This document shows, piece after piece, positions 1 through 4,865 of a DNA stretch of 5,566 nt. The notes beneath the pieces were generated by a model. It was not told the origin of the DNA. It worked only from the letters and a program-made list of their open reading frames with translations, and ran no database searches. A program made the position numbers and the translations under genes. The first letter of the stretch is position 1; the number at the start of each line of letters is the position of its first letter. The DNA comes from an archaeon (GTDB lineage Archaea; Micrarchaeota; Micrarchaeia; Norongarragalinales; SBBD01). The stretch spans positions 1 through 5,566 of the forward strand of contig SBBD01000095.1 of NCBI GenBank assembly GCA_005239845.1. The letters run 5' to 3'.

Positions 1-2251
1 CAATCACGTGGTCGATGCTGTCCAGAACCGCGGAGTCCCGCTCGTCAAAATCTTCGGCAACCAAGGGAGAATCGCGGTCCACTCCGAGCGTGAGCTGGGT
101 AAGGTCGTTGCTCCCGATGCTAAAGAAATCCACACCGGCCTTGCAGAACTCTTCCGCGCTTACCACGTTGGAGGGAATCTCGCACATGATGCCCAGCTTG
201 AAGTCCGCGTTCCTCCGCAAGCCCGAAGCGTCGATGAGTTCCTTGCACAACACGTAATCCCTCACTCTCCTCACGAAGGGAAGCATGAGCCACAAGTTCG
301 TCATGCCGTACTGGTTCCTGACCTTCTTGATGGCCTCCAGCTCGAGAGCGAACACCTCGGGCTCCTTGATGTATCTGAAGCAGCCGCGGTAGCCGATCAT
401 GGGATTTTCCTCTTGCGGTTCGAACTCCGCCCCGCCTTCCAAATTGCGGTATTCATTCGTCTTGAAATCCGTGGCGCGGTAAATGACGGGCCGTGGGGAG
501 AACGCGGCGCAAAACTTGCGCAATCCTTTCGCTAACGCATCGATGTATTCCTGCTGCTTGCCGTCCTTGAGCATTTTTCGCGGGTGTTTTCCTATTCCTG
601 CAATCATGAATTCTGCTCTCAACAAGCCCACGCCGTCCACGTCGTGCGCGGCAATCTCGTCCGCCTTTTCCGGCTCGGCAAGGTTGACGTAAAGCTTCGT
701 GCCCGTGCTGACGATGGAAGCGCCGCCAAACCCGGTACCGCCGCCCATGCCGGTCGCTCCTCCTGCCGCTTTCGCTGCAGCCATTTTCTCCTCTTCAGGA
801 AAGGCCACTCTCCCATCATAAACAATTCCGCGCTTGGCGTCCACCGTGATGATTTGATCTTCCTTCAACACGTGCGTAGCCTGCCTCGTTCCTACGACGC
901 ACGGAATCCCCAGTTCCCGCGAGACGATGGCGGCATGGCACGTGCTTCCCCCTTCGTCCGTCACGATGGCGGCCGCGCGTTTCATGGCCGGAACGAAGTC
1001 GGGTGTGGTCATGCGCGTCACGAGGATATCTCCCTCATACACCTTCGTGATTTCTTTTGGATCCAGAATGATTTTGACGGGGCCCCACGCAATTCCTGGA
1101 GAGGCCCGCAGGCCGGTCAACAACTCCTTAGCAGCCTCCAGCTGGATTTCCTGCACCTCGAAGGGGTCGTCGGTCACGCGCTTAATGGGCCCTTGCGGGG
1201 CCGGAATGGAAGCATTGGCTGCAATCATGGGTTCGTTTGCAACAGACATGCTGGTTTCACCTTCGGGTTTCTTTGCTTTCTTTAAAGTGGTAATGGCGCG
1301 GCTCTGCACGATGTACACCTTTCCTCCCTCGATGGCCCATTCGATGTCCTGCGGCGAGCCGTAATGCTGCTCGATTTTTACCCCGTACGTGGCGAGTTCC
1401 ATGACTTCCTTGTCGGAAATCTTTTGTGCGCCCTGCATTTCTTCCGCTAGTGGCGTCCACTCGCCCCCCTTCTGGCTCTTCACGATCATGCGCTCCTGCA
1501 CGTTGACTTCCTTTTCCTTCAACTGCATCGTGCTCTTGTCAACTACATAACGGTCGGGCGTGATGGCGCCACTCACCACCGCTTCCCCCAACCCGAAGCC
1601 GGCCTCGATCACCAGCATCTTCTCCTCCATGGAGACAGGATCCACCGTAAACAGGACTCCCGACTTGTCGCTCTGCACCATTCTTTGAACAACGACGGCA
1701 ATGCCCACCTGCAAGTGGTCGAACTTGTTCTGCACGCGGTAGTAGATGGCCCTTGCTCCGAACAACGAGGCCCAGCACCGCTGCACGGCGTCCACGACGT
1801 CGTCCGCGCCCTTGATGTTCAGGTACGTGTCCTGTTGGCCGGCAAAGCTTGCATCAGGAAGGTCTTCTGCGGTCGCGCTGCTCCGGACAGCCACGAATAC
1901 TTCTTGGGAGGTGAGAGGAATGAGGCTGGAGCCGCACAGTTTGTTGTAGGCTTTCACGATGTCGGCCCGAATGTCGCCCGGCATTCTCACGGAAACGATG
2001 GCCTGCTTGATTTCCTCGCTGGCCTGCTGGAGCTTCGCGGAATCATCTACGTCCAAATTCCTTGTTTTCGCGCCGATTACTTGGTCCAACTGGCTCATTT
2101 GAATGAAGGACGTGTAGCTTTTTGCGGAAATGATGAAGCCCTCGGGCACCGGAAAGCCGTTGTTGAACATCTCGCCCAGATTTGCGCCTTTTCCGCCAGC
2201 AATCGCCAGCGAATCCCTGTGGATTTCCTGGAACCAGTAAATGTGTTGCAT
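1..2251 (-). CDS. ppsA: phosphoenolpyruvate synthase (pyruvate, water dikinase), 3' end cut by window edge
   Basis: This cytoplasmic enzyme converts pyruvate, ATP and water to PEP, AMP and phosphate, feeding gluconeogenesis in archaea. The reverse strand reads open for 750 codons with no stop. Domains in order: an N-terminal ATP-grasp domain (about 1-322) with 'GGKGANLGEM' (Lys21) and 'VAVRSSATAEDLPDASFAG' (Arg123); a swivelling phosphohistidine domain (about 376-482) with 'GGSTCHAAIVSRELGIPCVV', where His439 is the phosphorylated residue; and a PEP/pyruvate-binding barrel (from about 516) with 'GVGLLRAEFM', 'DFKTNEY', 'ENPMIGYRG', 'CEIPSN' (Glu691) and 'SIGSNDLTQLTLGVDRDS' (Asn715, Asp716). 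The family runs to roughly 790-820 residues, so the C-terminal part with the proton-donating Cys ('CGQ' motif) should lie just outside the window. The ATG at 2251 is chosen because an AGGGGTG site lies 8 nt before it. Both inter-domain linkers look unusual (see findings). Identification is secure from the conserved motifs. Confidence 0.97.
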   Translation of the reverse strand, partial: MQHIYWFQEIHRDSLAIAGGKGANLGEMFNNGFPVPEGFIISAKSYTSFIQMSQLDQVIGAKTRNLDVDDSAKLQQASEEIKQAIVSVRMPGDIRADIVKAYNKLCGSSLIPLTSQEVFVAVRSSATAEDLPDASFAGQQDTYLNIKGADDVVDAVQRCWASLFGARAIYYRVQNKFDHLQVGIAVVVQRMVQSDKSGVLFTVDPVSMEEKMLVIEAGFGLGEAVVSGAITPDRYVVDKSTMQLKEKEVNVQERMIVKSQKGGEWTPLAEEMQGAQKISDKEVMELATYGVKIEQHYGSPQDIEWAIEGGKVYIVQSRAITTLKKAKKPEGETSMSVANEPMIAANASIPAPQGPIKRVTDDPFEVQEIQLEAAKELLTGLRASPGIAWGPVKIILDPKEITKVYEGDILVTRMTTPDFVPAMKRAAAIVTDEGGSTCHAAIVSRELGIPCVVGTRQATHVLKEDQIITVDAKRGIVYDGRVAFPEEEKMAAAKAAGGATGMGGGTGFGGASIVSTGTKLYVNLAEPEKADEIAAHDVDGVGLLRAEFMIAGIGKHPRKMLKDGKQQEYIDALAKGLRKFCAAFSPRPVIYRATDFKTNEYRNLEGGAEFEPQEENPMIGYRGCFRYIKEPEVFALELEAIKKVRNQYGMTNLWLMLPFVRRVRDYVLCKELIDASGLRRNADFKLGIMCEIPSNVVSAEEFCKAGVDFFSIGSNDLTQLTLGVDRDSPLVAEDFDERDSAVLDSIDHVI

Positions 2252-2259
2252 GCCCACGA

Positions 2260-2266
2260 CACCCCT
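2260..2266 (-). promoter_or_regulatory. ribosome binding site of ppsA
   Basis: Read on the minus strand this is AGGGGTG, close to the archaeal consensus GGAGGTG. It ends 8 nt before the ATG at 2251. It decides that start over in-frame GTG and TTG codons a little further upstream. Confidence 0.65.
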
Positions 2267-2300
2267 GAAAACCGATGTAAGCAAACGAAAGGCCTCCCTC

Positions 2301-2310
2301 GTTTAAAAGG
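2301..2310 (-). promoter_or_regulatory. putative TATA box of ppsA
   Basis: The minus strand reads CCTTTTAAAC. It ends 50 nt before the ppsA ATG, which would put transcription start about 25 nt upstream of the gene at usual archaeal spacing and leave a short leader containing the Shine-Dalgarno site. The call rests on AT-rich composition and distance only. Confidence 0.45.
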
Positions 2311-2354
2311 TTTTGGAGAAGAGCAACAAAAACAAAAATCTATCGAACATGGAT

Positions 2355-2367
2355 TTCATGCCATGAA
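2355..2367. promoter_or_regulatory. 13-bp palindrome, candidate operator of the toxin-antitoxin operon
   Basis: TTCATGCCATGAA is a perfect inverted repeat: TTCATG, one central C, then CATGAA. A further CATGG at 2348-2352 pairs with the CCATG at 2361-2365. The palindrome lies just upstream of the TATA-like box of the antitoxin gene and about 60 nt before its start. Ribbon-helix-helix antitoxins commonly repress their own operon by binding such inverted repeats, so an autoregulatory operator is a reasonable inference. It is also about 45 nt upstream of the ppsA TATA box, so it could influence both directions. Confidence 0.4.
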
Positions 2368-2370
2368 CCG

Positions 2371-2397
2371 AAAAGTATTAAAAGTATGAAAATTAAT
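2371..2397. repeat. short direct repeats, 9-nt period, over the antitoxin promoter
   Basis: AAAAGTATT (2371-2379) is followed directly by AAAAGTATG (2380-2388) and then the weaker copy AAAATTAAT (2389-2397). The first two units share their first eight bases. The block overlaps the TATA-like box, so it may be part of the promoter, an iterated protein-binding site, or simply AT-rich promoter sequence. Confidence 0.45.
2376..2384 (+). promoter_or_regulatory. putative TATA box of the vapBC-like operon
   Basis: The sequence TATTAAAAG ends 43 nt before the ATG at 2428. Usual archaeal spacing would place transcription start near 2403-2408 and leave a leader of about 20-25 nt that includes the Shine-Dalgarno site. 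The surrounding region is AT-rich throughout, so the exact box is uncertain. Confidence 0.4.
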
Positions 2398-2412
2398 TAT
2401 TTTGATACCGAT

Positions 2413-2419
2413 GGAGGTG
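2413..2419 (+). promoter_or_regulatory. strong ribosome binding site of the antitoxin gene
   Basis: GGAGGTG is a near-perfect match to the archaeal Shine-Dalgarno consensus and sits 8 nt before the ATG at 2428. It sets the start there and argues against the in-frame ATG at 2386, which would place this site inside the coding region. Confidence 0.8.
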
Positions 2420-2427
2420 GTGAAAGA

Positions 2428-2664
2428 ATGACGCAGATGCTTTCCGTGCCGTTGCCGGACGAGTTGAAGGAGGAACTCGACAAGCACAAGGAAATCAAGT
2501 GGGTGGAAGTCGCACGACAGGCTTTGCGCGAGAAAGTGGAGGCGCTGCACGCGGTGGAGGAAATCATGGCCAAAAGCAAAGTCGACGAAAAGGATGCTGC
2601 CAGGCATGCTGACATCGTGAAGAAAAAGGTGTGGAAGAGGCACAAACACGCTCTTGGCGAATAG
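2428..2664 (+). CDS. ribbon-helix-helix antitoxin, VapB-like
   Basis: This 78-residue protein is probably the antitoxin of the PIN-domain toxin encoded directly downstream. Residues 3-9 ('QMLSVPL') look like the single DNA-contacting beta strand of a ribbon-helix-helix fold. Two helices follow: 'DELKEELDKHKE' (11-22) and 'WVEVARQALREKVEAL' (25-40). The charged C-terminal tail (about 41-78, with 'AKSKVDEKDA' and Lys/Arg/His-rich 'KKKVWKRHKH') is the usual toxin-binding portion of archaeal VapB proteins. Antitoxins of this family neutralise the toxin and normally repress their own promoter; the palindrome upstream fits that. The start at 2428 is fixed by the strong Shine-Dalgarno site. The fold and pairing are well supported, but the exact subfamily is not determined. 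Confidence 0.85.
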   Translation: MTQMLSVPLPDELKEELDKHKEIKWVEVARQALREKVEALHAVEEIMAKSKVDEKDAARHADIVKKKVWKRHKHALGE

Positions 2665-2665
2665 G

Positions 2666-3103
2666 ATGCCGCTGGACCTGGTCATCGATGCCAACGTTTT
2701 GTTTTCTGCCATGCTGGCGAAAAGCACGACCCGCCAGCTACTGTTAAGCCCAAGACTGGAACTCTACGCACCGGAATACCTGTTCGAAGAGTTTGCCGAC
2801 CACGTGCAAAACGACGAAGAGTTCAAGGCCAAGCTCTCACAAAACAAAGAGGAAACAGCGCTAGTGCTTGGAAGGCTAAAGCAAGCCATTCAAACCGTTC
2901 CGCTCAAAGCATACACCGGACAAATCAGGAAAACGCTGCCAGATTGTCCTGACCCGGCAGACGCGCCGTATCTCGCCCTCGCAAGCCACCTTGGCTTGCC
3001 TCTCTGGAGCAACGACAAGCGCCTCAAAAAGCAAGACCGCGTCGTCGTCCTTAACACCCAAGAAGTTCTTGAAAGACTGAAAAAGGAAGCGAACCTAGCC
3101 TGA
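2666..3103 (+). CDS. PIN-domain ribonuclease toxin, VapC-like
   Basis: This 145-residue protein is a single PIN domain, a metal-dependent RNase fold; VapC toxins of this fold cleave tRNA or rRNA to stop translation. The acidic active-site set is visible: Asp8 in 'LVIDANVLFSAML', Glu41 or Glu42 in 'EYLFEEF', Asp99 in 'DPADAPYLALA' and Asp117 in 'LWSNDKRLK'. All four are present, so it should be active. The pattern resembles the archaeal PIN_2-type group ('DANVLFSA', 'LYAPEYL', 'WSNDK'). The ATG at 2666 begins 1 nt after the antitoxin stop, so translation is probably coupled. A TTG at 2654 in the same frame would give four more residues and an 11-nt overlap; ATG fits the family N-terminus better. 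The RNA target cannot be inferred from this sequence. Confidence 0.88.
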   Translation: MPLDLVIDANVLFSAMLAKSTTRQLLLSPRLELYAPEYLFEEFADHVQNDEEFKAKLSQNKEETALVLGRLKQAIQTVPLKAYTGQIRKTLPDCPDPADAPYLALASHLGLPLWSNDKRLKKQDRVVVLNTQEVLERLKKEANLA

Positions 3104-3126
3104 CGCAAAGCGAACCGATAGAAATC

Positions 3127-3136
3127 CGTTTAAGCA
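3127..3136 (+). promoter_or_regulatory. putative TATA box for a leaderless methyltransferase transcript
   Basis: CGTTTAAGCA contains a TTTAAG core centred about 26 nt before the ATG at 3157. That is the archaeal TATA-to-transcription-start distance, so the mRNA would begin at or next to the start codon. The absence of any Shine-Dalgarno-like sequence before this ATG agrees with a leaderless mRNA. Confidence 0.45.
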
Positions 3137-3156
3137 GAGTACCCATTAACTTCCGC

Positions 3157-3969
3157 ATGGCTCATTTTTCCAGTAGGCCTCCGCGAATAAACATCGCAGA
3201 ACTGTGGGAAGCGGCAAGAAGATCAACTACCGATTTTCCGCAGCGAATAGCGAGTTTAGACCAGTGGATAAGAAAGACAGCTAGATCGAAAGGCTGGAGT
3301 AAAAAGGATTTAAGGATTCACGATGCGGCAGCCGGAGATGGAGAAGTCCTTGCTGCTCTTCAGGAAAGAAGGTATCGCGTAACGGGTTCTGACGGCAGCC
3401 CAAAAATGATTCAACATTCAACGAGACGACCAAAAATAGGCGCGCCTATTGATTTGGTGCAATGGCAAAACCTTGCCACTTACTTCGGAGAAAGGGAAGC
3501 GCCACATCTCTTATTGGTCCCTGGCGCATCCATACCGTTTGATAGGGGTTGGGACCGAAACCTTCGAGGAGTAACGGGAAAAGCAAGAGAAGGAAGCATT
3601 CTTGCAGCGCTACGAAATTTCAAGAACACCCTAATTCCTGGCGGAGTGCTCTTGATCAGCACGTTGCCTCAAACGTTGATGACCGAAAAGGCGCACCGTT
3701 GGCAGTACCGTACTTCGTTATTTGGAAAATACCCAGTAACGCTCGCGGAACGGATCATTCATGACCCTCGCAATCAAACGACCCGGTGGCAGGTTAAGGT
3801 GCGGTGGGATGAACCCAGATGGAAACCCCGCATCATATCGAGAACGGCCTTCTACCTTCCCCCGGAAAGCCTTCAGAGGCTATTGAGGCTGGCCGGTTTT
3901 GTAAACATCAAACCCGTGTCGATAAAAGGAGAATCATTCCAATATTTGAGCGCGGAAGTACTCAGATAA
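3157..3969 (+). CDS. class I SAM-dependent methyltransferase, substrate unknown
   Basis: This 270-residue protein has a Rossmann-type methyltransferase core. Motif I is 'IHDAAAGDGEVLAAL' (54-68), matching the D-x-A-x-G-x-G form of the SAM-binding loop. It is followed by the acidic residue Asp79 in 'VTGSDGSPKM', expected to contact the SAM ribose. The next strand is 'HLLLVPGASIPF' (117-128), then a helix 'SILAALRNFKNTL' (147-159) leading into 'IPGGVLLIST' (160-169), the usual post-catalytic strand. A C-terminal 'LPPESLQRLLRLAGFVNI' (234-251) is typical of small-molecule methyltransferases. The order recalls the glycine N-methyltransferase-like/type 11 group, but that is only resemblance. An N-terminal helical region (about 13-50) may cap the active site. 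The gene lies 53 bp after the toxin gene and probably has its own promoter. Codon use differs from neighbours (seven ATA codons), hinting at transfer or weak expression. No membrane segment or signal peptide is seen. Confidence 0.8.
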   Translation: MAHFSSRPPRINIAELWEAARRSTTDFPQRIASLDQWIRKTARSKGWSKKDLRIHDAAAGDGEVLAALQERRYRVTGSDGSPKMIQHSTRRPKIGAPIDLVQWQNLATYFGEREAPHLLLVPGASIPFDRGWDRNLRGVTGKAREGSILAALRNFKNTLIPGGVLLISTLPQTLMTEKAHRWQYRTSLFGKYPVTLAERIIHDPRNQTTRWQVKVRWDEPRWKPRIISRTAFYLPPESLQRLLRLAGFVNIKPVSIKGESFQYLSAEVLR

Positions 3970-3995
3970 CAGGCGATCTCAAGGGCCCACATTTC

Positions 3996-4005
3996 CTTTT
4001 TAAAT
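3996..4005 (+). promoter_or_regulatory. putative TATA box of rpl1; the T run may also end the upstream transcript
   Basis: CTTTTTAAAT is the best TATA-like element between the methyltransferase and rpl1. It would start transcription near 4025-4030, leaving a leader of about 100 nt. The run of five T at 3997-4001 lies about 28 nt after the methyltransferase stop and could also act as a simple archaeal oligo-T terminator. A second, weaker AT-rich element (GAAAATAC, about 4095-4102) lies roughly 29 nt before the ATG and could give a nearly leaderless transcript instead. Confidence 0.4.
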
Positions 4006-4045
4006 GTTCTTGCCCATGTATTTGACGCTGCTTTTCCCGCAACGA

Positions 4046-4084
4046 CTGCTTTCAGCAGGAGGGATTCGCCCAGCGTTTCGGGCG
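4046..4084 (+). other. two small hairpins in the putative rpl1 leader
   Basis: CTGCT (4046-4050) pairs with AGCAG (4054-4058) over a 3-nt loop. CGCCC (4067-4071) pairs with GGGCG (4080-4084) over 8 nt. An alternative pairing of GGG (4061-4063) with CCC (4069-4071) would exclude the second stem. Archaeal uL1 is known in methanogens to repress its own mRNA by binding a structure that mimics its 23S rRNA site, so a structured leader here is of interest. I could not match the known L1-binding consensus by eye. Confidence 0.3.
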
Positions 4085-4127
4085 CTTTTCAAGGGAAAAT
4101 ACAGAACCAATTAATCGTGTTCCGGAA

Positions 4128-4763
4128 ATGGACAAGCAAGAAATCCTGAAGGCCGTGGAAGAGGCATTGCAGGCGAAGGGTTCGCGCAAGTTCACGCAAA
4201 GCGTAGACCTCGCCATCAACTTCAAGGACGTGGACTTCAAGAAGCCGGAGAACCGCATCAATGCAGACGTGGTATTGCCATTCAAGGCCAACGAACTGAA
4301 GGTCGGAGTATTTGCGGACGGGCAGGTGGCGCAAGACGCAAAGAAAGTCGCGGACTTGGTGATTACGTCTGCCGAGCTTCCGGAGTACGCGGGCGACAAG
4401 AAAAAGCAGAAAGAGCTGCTGAACTACACGTATTTGGCGCAACCCCAACTCATGGCGCAAGTCGGAAAGACGCTGGGGCAAGTCTTGGGCGCGAAAGGAA
4501 AGCTTCCCAAGCCCCTGCTTCCCAACCAGAACCTCAAGGACGCCGTGGAAGCCGCGAGAAGGCGCATTAGTCTGAGGACAAAAGGAAAATACTTGCCTAC
4601 AGTCCATTGCATCGTGGGAAAAGAGACGCTTACTCCAGAGCAAATTGCGGAAAATATTTTGGCGGTATTGGAAGCGGTGAAGCGCTCGGTGTCTGAAACG
4701 CAAATCAAGAACATCTGCATCAAGCTCACCATGGGCAAGCCCGTGACCGTGCAGAACGCGTAA
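4128..4763 (+). CDS. rpl1: 50S ribosomal protein L1 (uL1), archaeal type
   Basis: This 211-residue protein forms the L1 stalk of the large subunit, binding 23S rRNA near the E site and helping release of deacylated tRNA. Its length matches archaeal uL1 (about 210-220). The N-terminal half of domain I carries 'FTQSVDLAINFKDVDFKK' and 'PENRINADVVLPF' (about 22-48), the signature rRNA-binding region. The middle (about 65-155) is the inserted domain II. The C-terminal return of domain I has 'TVHCIVGKETLTPEQIAENI' and ends with the conserved 'LTMGKPV', where TMG is the classic RNA-contacting motif. The ATG at 4128 is the first in frame giving a normal N-terminus; no convincing Shine-Dalgarno site precedes it. 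It lies 102 bp before the uL10 gene, the usual archaeal order, but a methyltransferase gene replaces the expected uL11 gene upstream. Confidence 0.95.
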   Translation: MDKQEILKAVEEALQAKGSRKFTQSVDLAINFKDVDFKKPENRINADVVLPFKANELKVGVFADGQVAQDAKKVADLVITSAELPEYAGDKKKQKELLNYTYLAQPQLMAQVGKTLGQVLGAKGKLPKPLLPNQNLKDAVEAARRRISLRTKGKYLPTVHCIVGKETLTPEQIAENILAVLEAVKRSVSETQIKNICIKLTMGKPVTVQNA

Positions 4764-4807
4764 TGAAAAGAAAAAACCAAAAGGGAAAAAGGCCGCCAAA
4801 CTACTAA
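4763..4807 (+). CDS. possible 14-codon minigene overlapping the rpl1 stop
   Basis: The rpl1 stop overlaps an ATG (TAATG), the arrangement used for translational coupling. The open frame encodes the very basic peptide MKRKNQKGKRPPNY and ends at TAA 4805-4807. It may be chance, since the gap is A-rich and Lys/Arg codons arise easily there. No homologue is recognised. It could equally be untranslated spacer. Confidence 0.15.
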   Translation: MKRKNQKGKRPPNY

Positions 4808-4865
4808 CGTGGATGGGAAACAGAAAAACAGTCTTCAGAAAAAAAAATTCATTCGTGAGTTAAAC

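Noticed and set aside
8..2389. Long plus-strand open frames at 8-535, 584-1285 and 1685-2389
   Set aside because: They lie opposite ppsA, whose reverse-strand reading has every conserved PEP synthase motif. The plus-strand products show no recognisable domain.
2386..2427. Upstream ATG start for the antitoxin at 2386
   Set aside because: It would add 14 residues (MKINYFDTDGGGER) encoded by promoter-like AT-rich sequence and the Shine-Dalgarno site itself. The ATG at 2428 has ideal spacing from GGAGGTG.
2654..2665. TTG start for the PIN toxin at 2654
   Set aside because: It is possible, but the ATG at 2666 gives the usual short N-terminus before the first catalytic Asp and sits immediately after the antitoxin stop.
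3983..3988. GGGCCC palindrome after the methyltransferase gene as a hairpin terminator
   Set aside because: A 6-bp palindrome with no loop cannot form a useful hairpin. Only the T run at 3997-4001 is a possible termination signal.
3549..4025. Plus-strand frames at 3549-3764 and 3819-4025 inside and beyond the methyltransferase gene
   Set aside because: They are in other frames of a gene with intact methyltransferase motifs throughout. They do not indicate a frameshift, because the main frame is continuous to its stop at 3969.
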